From JAUIIK01 sp041390865 (GTDB taxonomy: Bacteria > Chloroflexota > Chloroflexia > Thermomicrobiales > CFX8), in contig JAWKPC010000020.1 in NCBI GenBank assembly GCA_041390865.1, forward strand, positions 20,505 through 84,504: a stretch of 64,000 nt of DNA, read 5' to 3'. This document shows, in pieces, positions 8,459-17,986 of this stretch; within the stretch, counting starts at the first letter, position 1, and each line of letters starts with the position of its first letter. Both the position numbers and the translations under genes were made by a program. Under the pieces are notes generated by a model. That model was not told where the DNA came from and did no database searches. It worked only from the letters and a program-made list of their open reading frames with translations.

Positions 8459-10060
8459 GTGAATGAGGGCATAACCAACCAGTTCCAGCGGGTGCGCGAG
8501 CTGCTCGGGCAGATGAGTACCGGTATGCAGGTCATTGCTGCAGCCGTGCTCGTCGCTGCCATCGCATCCGTCCTCTTCTTCGCCACGCGCAGCGAACCGA
8601 CGCGCATGGAAGTGGCCTTCACCGGTCTGGTGACCGAAGACGCGGCCCAGATCGCCGACATTCTCCGGGACAACGGCGTCGAATACGACGTGTCATCGGA
8701 CGGATCGACCATCCGGGTTCCGTCGGATCAGGTCGCCGATGCCCGGCTGATGGCGGCCAGTAACGGCCTGCCCGAAGGCGGCACGGTCGGTTTCGAGCTG
8801 TTCGACAACACGTCGTTCGGCATCACGAACTTTCAGCAACGCGTCAACTTTCAACGCGCCCTGGAGGGCGAGCTTGCCCGCACAATCAACCGGCTCGACC
8901 CGGTCCAGAGCTCGCGAGTCATGATCGCCATGCCGGAGGAAACGGTCTTTATCGACGATCAGAAGCCGACGACTGCCTCGGCCGTGCTGCGGCTGAAGCC
9001 GGGCCGGAGCCTTCCGCCCGACGAGCTACGAGGCATCAGCCATCTGATTGCCGGGAGCGTCGAGGGGCTCGACCCCAGCGACATCACGATCGTCAGCACC
9101 GATGGCGCGATGCTCTGGGATGGCGAAGCCGTCGAGCAGAACGCGATGAACGGCATGGACGACCAGTTCACCGCCCAGCGGAGCTACGAGGCGAGTCTTG
9201 AAAGCTCGATCCAAGACATCGTCGAGCGGGTGGTCGGGCCGGGCGGTTCGTCGGTCACCGTCTCGGCGGTCATGGACTGGGACCAGCGCACGGTTGAGAA
9301 CGAAACCTTCTCTCCCGACGGACTCGAACCGCAGGTACGTAGCCAACAGGAGACGCTCCGCTCATCCTCATCCAGTACTGACGGGGCTGGTGGCGTTCCG
9401 GGGGCTGACGCTAACATCGGAACAGACCAGGAAGCTGAAGTCGCCGCGCAAGACGGCACGGTTGAGACCTTCAGCGATACGGTCACGAACTTCGAGCTCT
9501 CGTCGAGCCTGGAGTCGATTGTCGAGGCTCCGGGAGACGTCCAGCGCCTGTCCGTCGCCGTCGTTCTCGATCAGGAAAAGGTCGATCCCGAGGTGGTGCT
9601 GACGATAGAGGATCTCGTGCGTAGCGCGATCGGGTTGGAAGACGCACGGGGAGACCAGATGACGGTCGCAGCCGTCCCGTTTAGCGAAGAGGGATTGCTG
9701 GCCGATGCCGAGATACCGGGACCGTCATTGATCGATCGGATTCTGCCGTTTGCGACGATTGCGGTCATGATCCTGATCCCGGCCGTGCTGCTGTTCCTGC
9801 TCTACCGGATGCTCTCGAAGACGGACGAAGAGTCGGTGCTGACGCCGGTCGTTCTGGGTGACATCCGGCCCCGGCCGGCAGGCGTTCCGTCGGGCGGTCC
9901 GCAGGTCGACTTCCGGATGGAGGAAGTCGCGCCGGTCGAGCTGGACGAAACGGTCGCGAATCCATCGGCTCGCAGGCAGCAGATACTCCGGCTGGCCGAA
10001 AATGACCCGGCGCAGATGTCGGCTCTCGTGCGTTCATGGTTGGCGGAGGATAGTTCCTGA
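8459..10060 (+). CDS. fliF: Flagellar MS-ring protein FliF
   Basis: A 533-residue membrane ring protein. One transmembrane segment lies near residues 22-42 (VIAAAVLVAAIASVLFFAT) and one near 435-455 (FATIAVMILIPAVLLFLLY). Between them are the ring-building motifs, such as GLPEGGTVGFELFD and NFQRALEGELARTI. The C-terminal tail, which binds FliG, is present. It starts with GTG at 8459. The last base of its TGA is the first base of the fliG start (TGATG). Confidence 0.95.
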   Translation: MNEGITNQFQRVRELLGQMSTGMQVIAAAVLVAAIASVLFFATRSEPTRMEVAFTGLVTEDAAQIADILRDNGVEYDVSSDGSTIRVPSDQVADARLMAASNGLPEGGTVGFELFDNTSFGITNFQQRVNFQRALEGELARTINRLDPVQSSRVMIAMPEETVFIDDQKPTTASAVLRLKPGRSLPPDELRGISHLIAGSVEGLDPSDITIVSTDGAMLWDGEAVEQNAMNGMDDQFTAQRSYEASLESSIQDIVERVVGPGGSSVTVSAVMDWDQRTVENETFSPDGLEPQVRSQQETLRSSSSSTDGAGGVPGADANIGTDQEAEVAAQDGTVETFSDTVTNFELSSSLESIVEAPGDVQRLSVAVVLDQEKVDPEVVLTIEDLVRSAIGLEDARGDQMTVAAVPFSEEGLLADAEIPGPSLIDRILPFATIAVMILIPAVLLFLLYRMLSKTDEESVLTPVVLGDIRPRPAGVPSGGPQVDFRMEEVAPVELDETVANPSARRQQILRLAENDPAQMSALVRSWLAEDSS

Positions 10061-11073
10061 TGTCCGGTACTTCACGCGCCCATTCGCTCGGCGGCCGTCA
10101 AAAGGCTGCCGCCCTCTTCATCGGCCTCGGCCCGGAAGTGTCGGCTGAGGTCATGAAGCATTTGCGTGCGGACGAGGTCGAGGCTATCACCCGCGAGATT
10201 CTCCGGATGGACCAGGTCGACGATCACACCAAAGAAGACGTCTTCCGCGAGCTCTACGACATGGCCCTGGCGCACAGCTTCATCACGACCGGCGGCGTGG
10301 ACTACGCCCGAGACATGCTCCATCACGCATTCGGGCAGGAGCACGGCGACGATATCCTCCGCAAGGTCGGCCAGACGATTCCGGCCAAGCCGTTCGAATT
10401 CCTGCGCAAATCCGATCCCCGGCAGCTCGCGAATTTCCTTCAGAACGAGCAGCCCCAGACGATCGCGCTGATCCTCTCCCATCTGCCTGCAACCCAGTCC
10501 GCGGAGGTCGTCTCATCATTCTCCGAGGAGCTGCAGGTCGACGTGGCGCTACGCATCGCGACGATGGACCGCACCCCGCCGGACATCATCAAGCGAGTCG
10601 AGGAGATCCTCCAGGTGCGTATGTCCTCGTTCATCTCCCAGGAGTATTCGTCGATCGGCGGCACGCCGTACCTCGTCGACGTCCTCTCATCCGTCGATCG
10701 CGCGACGGAGCGGGAGATTCTGGATCGCCTCGAAGACGAAGACGCCGAGATCGCCGACGAGGTCCGGCGGCTGATGTTCACGTTCGAGGATCTCATCGCT
10801 CTCGACGCACGTTCGATACAGCGGGTCTTGCGCGAGGTACAGATGAAGGATCTGGCGCTGGCGCTGAAGGCCGCCCGGGATGATCTCAAGGAGCACATCT
10901 TCTCCAACATGTCCCAACGCGCCGCCGAGATGCTGCGTGAGGAGATCGATATCTCCGGACCAGCTCGCATTCGCACGATAGAGGACGCTCAGCTTCGGAT
11001 CGTCGCGATCGTTCGTAGACTTGAAGACCAGGAAGAGATCATCATTTCACGCGGAGGAGAGGTCCTTGTCTAA
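10060..11073 (+). CDS. fliG: Flagellar motor switch protein FliG
   Basis: A 337-residue switch protein of normal length, with the N-terminal FliF-binding domain, the EQPQTIALILSHL middle motif and a C-terminal charged helix domain (MFTFEDLIALDARSIQRVLR) that contacts the stator. It overlaps fliF by one base. The genes for its usual switch partners FliM and FliN are not in this window. Confidence 0.96.
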   Translation: MSGTSRAHSLGGRQKAAALFIGLGPEVSAEVMKHLRADEVEAITREILRMDQVDDHTKEDVFRELYDMALAHSFITTGGVDYARDMLHHAFGQEHGDDILRKVGQTIPAKPFEFLRKSDPRQLANFLQNEQPQTIALILSHLPATQSAEVVSSFSEELQVDVALRIATMDRTPPDIIKRVEEILQVRMSSFISQEYSSIGGTPYLVDVLSSVDRATEREILDRLEDEDAEIADEVRRLMFTFEDLIALDARSIQRVLREVQMKDLALALKAARDDLKEHIFSNMSQRAAEMLREEIDISGPARIRTIEDAQLRIVAIVRRLEDQEEIIISRGGEVLV

Positions 11074-11761
11074 GAACACGCGCCTCGTCAGAGAATGGGC
11101 GAACGAGACCGAACCGCTGCGGCTTTTTGGTGGAAACACCGCCCCGCCGGCATTGCGCCCGGTACGCGACGTTCCGACGAATCATCGCGTCGACCAGGAT
11201 CAGTCACTCGAGGCAGCTCAGCAGCAGATCGACCAGATGCGGGCTCATGCAGCCGCTGAGATCGAAGCCCAGCGCGAGCAGATCTACGCGGAAGCGATGG
11301 AGCGTGCCCGCCAGGAGCTTCAGTCCGAATTCGAGCAGCTCGTGGACGCCAGCTTCGAGCGCTTCAACCGGATCGTCGCCCAGGCCCGGGCCGACCAGGA
11401 GCGCATCGTCCATGCCGCCGAGAAGGATCTGATCGAGATGGCGATTGCCATCGCCCGGGAAGCGACCGGCGAACCGCCGTCGCAGGAACTGATCGAGCGA
11501 CGCGTCCGGCAAGGGCTCACGATGCTGTCGTCCAGCGAGGTCACGACCGTCCTGTTGAATCCCGACGATGTCACGCTCGTCGCTCCCTGGATCGAACAAT
11601 GGCAGATCGCCGAGGGCGTCCAGGTTGAGATCATCCCCGACCGCACGGTCGAGCCGGGCGGTTGCGAGGTCGTGGCGCGTAGCGCAATCTACGATTTCAG
11701 TCCCCAGGCACGGCTTCAGATGATCGCTGACGCACTCCGCGACCAAGAGAACGGCGGATAG
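11066..11761 (+). CDS. fliH: Flagellar assembly protein FliH
   Basis: A 231-residue regulator of the export ATPase. A long glutamine- and glutamate-rich coiled coil (about 45-120) is followed by the FliH/HrpE C-terminal domain (IEMAIAIAREATGE and following). The TTG at 11066 is preferred: GGAGGAGAGG lies just upstream, and translation from it begins before the end of fliG, an 8-base overlap. It should form a complex with FliI. Confidence 0.9.
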   Translation: MSKNTRLVREWANETEPLRLFGGNTAPPALRPVRDVPTNHRVDQDQSLEAAQQQIDQMRAHAAAEIEAQREQIYAEAMERARQELQSEFEQLVDASFERFNRIVAQARADQERIVHAAEKDLIEMAIAIAREATGEPPSQELIERRVRQGLTMLSSSEVTTVLLNPDDVTLVAPWIEQWQIAEGVQVEIIPDRTVEPGGCEVVARSAIYDFSPQARLQMIADALRDQENGG

Positions 11762-11766
11762 CCCCG

Positions 11767-13137
11767 GTGCCGACGCTGAACCTCGACCGCTATCACCGCG
11801 CACTACGCGAGGTGCCCATTGCCCGCCGCGAGGGCCGGGTGAGAGAGGCGGTCGGTATCGCCCTGGAGGCCGAGGGGCTGGACGTCTCGATCGGTGAGCT
11901 GTGCCACATCCACCCGCGCCGGCGCCAGACAGGCAGGGCATCGGAAGGCATTCCAGCCGAAGTCGTCGGATTTCACGGCGAGCGGTTTGTCCTGGTGCCG
12001 CTGACGGATGTTCACGGGATCGGTCCCGATAGCCGGGTAACGGCAACCGGCCGCTCGTTCCGGGTTCCGGTTGGCGACGCAATGCTCGGGCGCGTCCTCG
12101 ACGGCCTTGGCAGGCCGATTGACGGCCGCGGACCGCTGCGAGTCGACCACACCTATGAACCCGCGATGCACCCTCCCTCCCCGCTCGGAAGGCAGCCGAT
12201 CTCGAAGCAGATGCCAACCGGTGTTCGCTCGATCGACACGGCGATCGCCTGCGCCGAGGGGCAGCGAATGGGGATCTTCGCCGGCAGCGGCGTCGGCAAG
12301 AGCACATTGATCGGGATGATCTGCCGCAACATCGAGGCCGACATCCGCGTCATCGCGCTCATCGGCGAGCGCGGACGGGAAGTGCGGAATTTCATCGAGA
12401 ACGATCTCGGCCCTGAAGGGCTGGCCCGCTCCGTCGTCATCGTCTCGACCTCCGACCAGCCGGCGATGCTGAGGCTGAAGGCGGCCTGGGTAGCGACATC
12501 GATCGCCGAGTATTTCCGTGACTCTGGCCTTCGGGTCGCGTTGATGATGGACTCCGTGACCCGACTGGCGATGGCCCAACGCGAGATCGGCCTCGCTGCA
12601 GGGGAACCGCCGACATCACGCGGATACACGCCCTCCGTCTTTAGTCTCCTGCCGAAGGTGCTGGAGCGAGCGGGTATGGGCGAGGTCGGCAGCATCACCG
12701 CCTTCTACACGGTTCTCGTCGACGGCGACGACTTCACCGAACCGGTGACCGACGCCGTTCGCAGCATCCTGGACGGTCATATCTATCTGTCCCGCGATCT
12801 CGCAAATGAGAACCATTTCCCTGCCGTGGACGTGCTCGGAAGCGTCAGCCGCGTCATGCGCGACATCGTCGATGACCGGCATTACCGGCTCGCCGACGAT
12901 CTCCGGCACATCATGGCGACCTATCACCATGCCCGAGACATGATCGACATCGGCGCCTATAGCGCCGGTTCGAACCCGAAGATCGACCGCGCCGTGCGGT
13001 TGATGGGCCAGATCAACAGCTTCTTGCGCCAGTCTTCGGAAGACGTCTCATCGGTGGAACGAAGCCTGGACCGGATCGAGGGCATTCTCACCTCGCCGGA
13101 TGAGGCGCCGATCACCACGATCGGCGCTCGCACATGA
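11767..13137 (+). CDS. fliI: Flagellum-specific export ATPase FliI
   Basis: A 456-residue F1-like ATPase. The Walker A motif GIFAGSGVGKST places the lysine at 178; the Walker B region is VALMMDSVTRLAMAQREIGL and the signature TSRGYTPSVFSLLPKVLERAG follows. It energises export of rod, hook and filament subunits together with FliH and FliJ. It starts at GTG 11767, five bases after fliH, and ends in an ATGA overlap with fliJ. Confidence 0.97.
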   Translation: MPTLNLDRYHRALREVPIARREGRVREAVGIALEAEGLDVSIGELCHIHPRRRQTGRASEGIPAEVVGFHGERFVLVPLTDVHGIGPDSRVTATGRSFRVPVGDAMLGRVLDGLGRPIDGRGPLRVDHTYEPAMHPPSPLGRQPISKQMPTGVRSIDTAIACAEGQRMGIFAGSGVGKSTLIGMICRNIEADIRVIALIGERGREVRNFIENDLGPEGLARSVVIVSTSDQPAMLRLKAAWVATSIAEYFRDSGLRVALMMDSVTRLAMAQREIGLAAGEPPTSRGYTPSVFSLLPKVLERAGMGEVGSITAFYTVLVDGDDFTEPVTDAVRSILDGHIYLSRDLANENHFPAVDVLGSVSRVMRDIVDDRHYRLADDLRHIMATYHHARDMIDIGAYSAGSNPKIDRAVRLMGQINSFLRQSSEDVSSVERSLDRIEGILTSPDEAPITTIGART

Positions 13138-13670
13138 GCGATCAGCGAGGCTTCAAGTTCAGGCTCCAGACGCTGCTGGAACACCGGCAGCAGCTGGTCG
13201 AAGAAGCCGAGCAGGTGCTTGCCCAGCATCAGCAGACGATCGCTCACCATCAGCAGGGGCTCGACTTCATCGCCGAGCGCAGGGCGCAGATGAACGCCTA
13301 TCTTGGAGCATTGCAGGTTCAGCCGTCGATCGACATCCAGGCATTGCAGTCGGTGAGCGGCTACGACGGCGTGCTGAACGCCGAAGCGAAAGCGATCACC
13401 GTCCGCCTGAGAGCTGCCGAGCAGGCAGCCCGGGAGGCGAGCGCGGTCGTCGTCCAGCGCCGGATAGATCTCGAAGTAATCGAAAAGTTGCGCGAGCGTG
13501 ATCTGAAGCGTTTCACCGCCGAGCAGCGAGCCCGGGCCGATCGTGTGCTCGATGAGTTCGCATCGGCAGCGTTCGCGCGCAATATGGGGGCAGCGCGAGG
13601 ACTGCATCCCGCAGGGGATACACCATGGAAGGATCAGGACTCGACCTCTCGCGCGTCTCACAGCAGCTAA
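13134..13670 (+). CDS. fliJ: Flagellar export protein FliJ
   Basis: A 178-residue coiled-coil protein (FKFRLQTLLEHRQQLVEEAE at the start, then long heptad-rich helices). Position and structure identify it as FliJ, the central stalk of the FliHI ATPase. Its start overlaps fliI by ATGA, and its last 46 bases overlap the lytic transglycosylase gene in another frame. Confidence 0.88.
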   Translation: MSDQRGFKFRLQTLLEHRQQLVEEAEQVLAQHQQTIAHHQQGLDFIAERRAQMNAYLGALQVQPSIDIQALQSVSGYDGVLNAEAKAITVRLRAAEQAAREASAVVVQRRIDLEVIEKLRERDLKRFTAEQRARADRVLDEFASAAFARNMGAARGLHPAGDTPWKDQDSTSRASHSS

Positions 13671-14224
13671 TCGCGTCCCGCCAGTTGCAGCTGGGCGGAT
13701 GGCTTCAGGGATCCCAGACGAAGAGCACTTCGAGCACGCAGTCATTTTCCGACTCGCTGACCAGCGCCCTGACCGGATCGGCGCCGATCGTTCTCCCGGG
13801 GATAAGTAGCGGCACAGGAAGCCTGGCGGCGAACGTGCCGTTTCGGGACATGATCGAATCCGTCGCATCCAGCAAGGGCGTTCCATCCGCCCTGATCGCG
13901 GCGCTTATCCAGGCCGAGTCCAACTTCAATCCCAACGCCGTGTCTTCTGCAGGAGCCAAGGGGCTGATGCAGCTCATGGACGGGACGGCGGCAAACCTCG
14001 GAGTAACCGACCCGTTCGACCCGCTTCAGAACATCACCGGCGGCACGACCTTCCTGACGTCGATGCTCGAGCGTTACGACGGGAACGTCGCTCTTGCTCT
14101 GGCGGCCTACAACGCCGGGCCGGGGGCCGTCGACGAGTATCAGGGCATCCCGCCATATGCCGAAACCCAGGCGTATGTGCCAAAGGTCTTGCAGCTCTTC
14201 GACCAGTACCAGTACCGGTCCTAG
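13625..14224 (+). CDS. Lytic transglycosylase in the flagellar operon
   Basis: A 199-residue SLT-family enzyme. After a 75-residue low-complexity leader, the catalytic domain has ALIQAESNFNPNAVS with Glu98 as the catalytic acid, then GAKGLMQLMDGTA and LALAAYNAGPGAVDEYQGIP. It probably cuts peptidoglycan to let the rod through, the job done by FlgJ in Proteobacteria. There is no obvious signal peptide, so it may be exported by the flagellar apparatus itself. Confidence 0.93.
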   Translation: MEGSGLDLSRVSQQLIASRQLQLGGWLQGSQTKSTSSTQSFSDSLTSALTGSAPIVLPGISSGTGSLAANVPFRDMIESVASSKGVPSALIAALIQAESNFNPNAVSSAGAKGLMQLMDGTAANLGVTDPFDPLQNITGGTTFLTSMLERYDGNVALALAAYNAGPGAVDEYQGIPPYAETQAYVPKVLQLFDQYQYRS

Positions 14225-14325
14225 TGTCTGGCCAGACTCTCGGTCAGGGCATAACAGGACCAGGGTCGCTTCAGAGGCGGTGGCTCGTTGAATTACGCTC
14301 ATGAACGAAAGGTTGAGGGACGCAC

Positions 14326-14742
14326 GTGGCACGAATTGACGCCACCGAGATTCTCCAGCAATCGCTCGACGGCCTGAGCATGCGGCAACGCGCGACGGCC
14401 AACAACATCGCAAACGTCGACACGCCGGGATACAAAGCGACTCAGGTCTCGTTCGAGAACCAGCTCGCTCAGGCAGTAGACGCGGAGTTGTCGAGACGGT
14501 CGGGGATTCAGCTGGCAGCGACGGACCCGGCGCACCTCTCAGCCGGCCCCCGGGGGCTCGGTCAGGTTGAGCCGGTCGTCAGCCGGCTGGACGAAATGAG
14601 CTACCGGAACGATGAGAACAGCGTCGATATCGAGCGCGAGATGGCCCTCCTGGCCGAAACGCAGTTGCGGTATTCGACACTGAGCAGCCTGGTCAGCCGC
14701 CGATTGGCGATCGAGCGCAACATCGTCCGCGGGGGCAACTAG
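14326..14742 (+). CDS. flgB: Flagellar rod protein FlgB
   Basis: A 138-residue rod protein with the N-terminal motif RQRATANNIANVDTPGYKAT and a C-terminal helix region (ALLAETQLRYSTLSSLVSRR). It begins with GTG at 14326. FlgB normally precedes FlgC; here it has been moved to a place between the lytic transglycosylase and fliK. A 101-bp gap upstream is the largest inside the operon and may carry its own start signals. Confidence 0.93.
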   Translation: MARIDATEILQQSLDGLSMRQRATANNIANVDTPGYKATQVSFENQLAQAVDAELSRRSGIQLAATDPAHLSAGPRGLGQVEPVVSRLDEMSYRNDENSVDIEREMALLAETQLRYSTLSSLVSRRLAIERNIVRGGN

Positions 14743-14752
14743 ACGGTAACAG

Positions 14753-16573
14753 ATGCAGGCACCAGCAAGGATGCGACGTAGCGTGCAAGACCTGTTTCAA
14801 CTGGGAAGTCTCTTGCAGAGAGCCGGGACGGCTTCGGAGCCCGGACGCTCGTCTCGTCGCACGTCGGGGCAGAAAGAGGCGGACGAGTACTCCGAAATCC
14901 CGAGCTTCGACGCACTGCTGGCAATCGCCGCAACGTTTGCAGACAACGCCTCCGATCAGAACAGCCAGAACCCGATCAATCAGAATGCCGCATCTGTCGT
15001 TGGCCCGGTCCAGGGCGATTCAGAGTCGTCCAGCGGGTCAACTCCCGTCGATATTCGGGATCTCCTCGGACCATTCACCCCCGAATCATCCCAGCCAATC
15101 GGTGAAGGCATGAACGTCAGTGGAATCGGTCGAATCGATAGATCCGGCATCGAGGCCGACGGAACCGGAGCGCCCGGGATCCCGCTCGGCTTCGAATACC
15201 GCCGGGTGTCCCGGTCAATCCCGGTATCGGTTGAGAACGTAGGACTATCCCGGGACGGTGCGATGTTCGGCACCGATTCGTCCACAACGAGCCGGCAGGT
15301 GAGACTCATGGATCAAATGGACGACACGATCGGCGAAGGTCACTCGCTCGACGGCAACCTCGACACTAGAGCGGACATCGAGCGCCTCCCGCGTTGGCGA
15401 AACGCGCCGATGACCGGCGAGCCGTCCGATACCGGCTATGGCGACGATGGATTGACCGGACCCGACCTTCAAATCATCGCACGCAACGACAATCCGACAA
15501 GACCGCCCGCCCGGCATATCGCGCCGCCGGATCTCCGCATCGTCGGCAACAGCCCCCAGGTAACGGAATGGCCGGTTCATGACGACCTCGTCGACCGGCT
15601 GGCGGGCACATGGGAACAGTCGTTCATTCCAACAGACGAAGACGCATTTCCGGGCGATCACTCACTCGATGTCATGCCGGACATCTTGGACCGGGGCATA
15701 ACTACCGTGCAGCCGGCCTCGTTGTTTGAGGCTATTGACGAGCCGGGTCTGCGCCTGATCAGCCGCCGGAATAGCCCGGCGACGCCCTCAAATGAGGAGA
15801 CCGACCTGGACGCGGCCGGAATCGACGGCGCCGAGAAGGCCGAACGAGCACTGCTCGACGGATTCGCGCAGATCGACGATGCGGTACCACCGGCCCGCGA
15901 CGTGACGAGCCTGGATGCCCATGGTGCGAGCAGCCGCCGCGCTGCACACTCGGCGGCGGTCGACGACGCGTCGATCCGGGTTTCACCGGCGCCGGTCCCA
16001 TTGTTCGGCGAGTTTCTGCCGGTCGATGTCGAAGCAGCCACCGGCGACAATCGAGAGCCTGCGGTTTCGGTCCGCCAGGCGGTTATGGAGATATCCCGCG
16101 AACTCCGGCATCTGGAAGAGACAGGTGGCCCAGAACTGTCGTTCAGCTTGCGCCTGCACCCGGAACACCTCGGTGAAGTCGAGGTTGAGATCCAGCGAGT
16201 GAACGATGTCTGGTCGATCTCTATCGTGACTGCCCATGAAGAGGCGCGCGATGTCCTGGCGGCGGAGATCAGCCGGCTGGAGCACCGCTTTCGCGAGCAT
16301 CACCTGAATCTCGATGCCATTACCGTGGTCTCGAAGACCCCGGAGAGCTCGATCATTGCGCCAGCGGCGAACGAGCAGTCCGCCGGTACTGGTTTCCAGC
16401 AAACTGGTCAGTCCGGCTACTCCGAGAGCCAGAACCAGGACGAAAGCGGGTGGCGAAAAGACGGATCAACGACCATACTTGGTATTGATCCGAGTCACGA
16501 TGTTGACACTGTACAAGATGTGACCCATAGTCACCGATCGATATCCCGATCCGGTGTCGACATCAAGGCTTAG
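14753..16573 (+). CDS. fliK: Flagellar hook-length control protein FliK
   Basis: A 606-residue protein. The first 440 residues are polar, low in conserved motifs and probably disordered, as in the ruler part of FliK. The C-terminal hook-length domain (about 455-530) has LSFSLRLHPEHLGEVEVEIQ followed by a coiled region, which is the switch that changes export specificity when the hook is finished. It is longer than enteric FliK (about 400). It starts 10 bases after flgB. Confidence 0.85.
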   Translation: MQAPARMRRSVQDLFQLGSLLQRAGTASEPGRSSRRTSGQKEADEYSEIPSFDALLAIAATFADNASDQNSQNPINQNAASVVGPVQGDSESSSGSTPVDIRDLLGPFTPESSQPIGEGMNVSGIGRIDRSGIEADGTGAPGIPLGFEYRRVSRSIPVSVENVGLSRDGAMFGTDSSTTSRQVRLMDQMDDTIGEGHSLDGNLDTRADIERLPRWRNAPMTGEPSDTGYGDDGLTGPDLQIIARNDNPTRPPARHIAPPDLRIVGNSPQVTEWPVHDDLVDRLAGTWEQSFIPTDEDAFPGDHSLDVMPDILDRGITTVQPASLFEAIDEPGLRLISRRNSPATPSNEETDLDAAGIDGAEKAERALLDGFAQIDDAVPPARDVTSLDAHGASSRRAAHSAAVDDASIRVSPAPVPLFGEFLPVDVEAATGDNREPAVSVRQAVMEISRELRHLEETGGPELSFSLRLHPEHLGEVEVEIQRVNDVWSISIVTAHEEARDVLAAEISRLEHRFREHHLNLDAITVVSKTPESSIIAPAANEQSAGTGFQQTGQSGYSESQNQDESGWRKDGSTTILGIDPSHDVDTVQDVTHSHRSISRSGVDIKA

Positions 16574-16600
16574 ATTCAGAATAGGGGGCAGGAACGACAA

Positions 16601-17075
16601 ATGGTAGACCGCATTCAGGATCTGATACTCGATCCGACTCCGGGACCGGAGATCATTACCGAACAACCCGGCCTCGGCCAGGATGCGTTCCTGCAGCTTC
16701 TGGTTACCCAGCTCCAGAATCAGAATCCGCTCGAGCCGATGGACAATTTCGAGTTCATCAGCCAGGTCGCACAGTTCAAGTACGCTGGAGCAGATTACCG
16801 CTCAATGATGCGCTCTCCGGCTTCGCGGAACTGCGGCGCTCGGCCAAGCATCGACGATCGGCAAGGAAGCCAATGATCGTCAACGAAGAAGCCGGAATTT
16901 CCGTGACCGGCATCGTTTCCGCCGTCACCATGGGAGAATGGCGAACCTGGCATTGTTGTCGACGGGGTCGCCTATGACCTGAACGACGTCGTACGCATCG
17001 GACGCCCGCAGAAGGCGGCTCAACCGGCACAGATATGCAGCAGGATGCTGCATCGCGCAGGAAGTATCCATACTC
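16601..17075 (+). pseudogene. flgD: Hook-capping protein FlgD, frameshifted
   Basis: The first 65 codons encode a clear FlgD N-terminus (LGQDAFLQLLVTQLQNQNPL, EPMDNFEFISQVAQF). From about 16780 the frame jumps several times. Continuations can be read in other frames as TLEQIT, LNDALSGFAELRRSA, ASTIGKEAN, VNEEAGISVTGIVSAVTMG and GEPGIVVDGVAYDLNDVVRIG. The pieces are in the right order and uninterrupted in sense, so the ancestral gene is complete but carries at least four single-base indels. Sequencing or assembly error is the most likely cause. FlgD caps the growing hook. The 3' end is approximate. Confidence 0.75.
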
Positions 17076-17884
17076 ATGTTGAGGTCAATGTCTGCGGCCG
17101 TCTCGGGCCTCCGCAATCACCAGACCTGATGGACGTTGTCGGCAACAACATCGCCAACGTCAACACCAGCGGCTACAAGTACGCCCGGGTCACTCTTATG
17201 ACACCCTCAGCCAGACGCTGAGCGGTCCGGACGGTTCCGGTTGCCGCTCGGCGGCACGAACCTGCGCCAGATCGGCCTTCGCTGTCGCTCGGAGCAATCG
17301 ACACAGTCCAGAGCCAGGGCAGCCTGCTGACGACCGACCGGGTATTGGACCTGGCCATCCAGGGTAACGGATTCTTTGCCGTCAGCGATACGCTCGCAAC
17401 CTACTACACCCGCGACGGGGCGTTCGGTCTTCGACGCCGACGGCTACTCGTCGTTCCCTCGACTGGCTTCGGCTGCCCCGACGACACCGGCGCGCAGATC
17501 CAGCCCCGGTGACGGCGACATCCCCGGCGCTGGAGACGATCACCATCGGCCGCGACGGAGGCGTCACCGGATTCTTCGACGACGGGACGACGGCGCTCGT
17601 CGGGACGATCGGCATCGCTCGCTCAATAACGCCGACGGCCTACTACAGGCATCGGCGACAACATGTTCCGGGAAACGCCGAACTCGGGCCCGCCGGACCT
17701 CGGCACGCCGCAGATCGACGTACAGCGCACGATCAGCAGCGGGTTCATCGAAACGTCCAATGTCGACCTGGCCCAGCAATTCACCTTCATGATCAGCTAC
17801 GCCGAGCGCGGCTTTCAGGTTGGCCCGCGGGTCATCACGACCGCCGATGAGATGCTCCAGGATCTGGTGAACATCAAGCGGTAG
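17076..17884 (+). pseudogene. flgE: Flagellar hook protein FlgE (FlgG-like), frameshifted
   Basis: A gene of about 270 codons, reconstructed across frames. It begins with MLRSMSAAVSGLRNHQT, continues as MDVVGNNIANVNTSGYKYAR, then LDLAIQGNGFFAVSD and YYTRDGAF, then ALETITIGRDGGVTGFF, and ends FIETSNVDLAQQFTFMISYA and VITTADEMLQDLVNIKR. These are the hallmark blocks of the FlgE/FlgF/FlgG family. The short length and the position after flgD fit the compact hook protein of Bacillus type, but a distal rod FlgG cannot be excluded. At least four indels break it, in a pattern matching flgD next door. Confidence 0.72.
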
Positions 17885-17916
17885 TCCGATAGTTCCATAA
17901 GCTAGATCGAACCGAG

Positions 17917-17945
17917 ACGGGAGCGCCGGCCGGCGCTCCCGTTTC
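17917..17945 (+). terminator. Terminator of the flagellar operon
   Basis: A perfect palindrome with arms ACGGGAGCGCCGG (17917-17929) and CCGGCGCTCCCGT (17930-17942), followed by a pyrimidine-rich tail TTCTCGTTT. It lies 33 bp after the last flagellar stop codon and marks the end of the operon. Confidence 0.85.
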
Positions 17946-17986
17946 TCGTTTGCGCGATCTCCGATCATCCGCGATGATGCCTGCCA

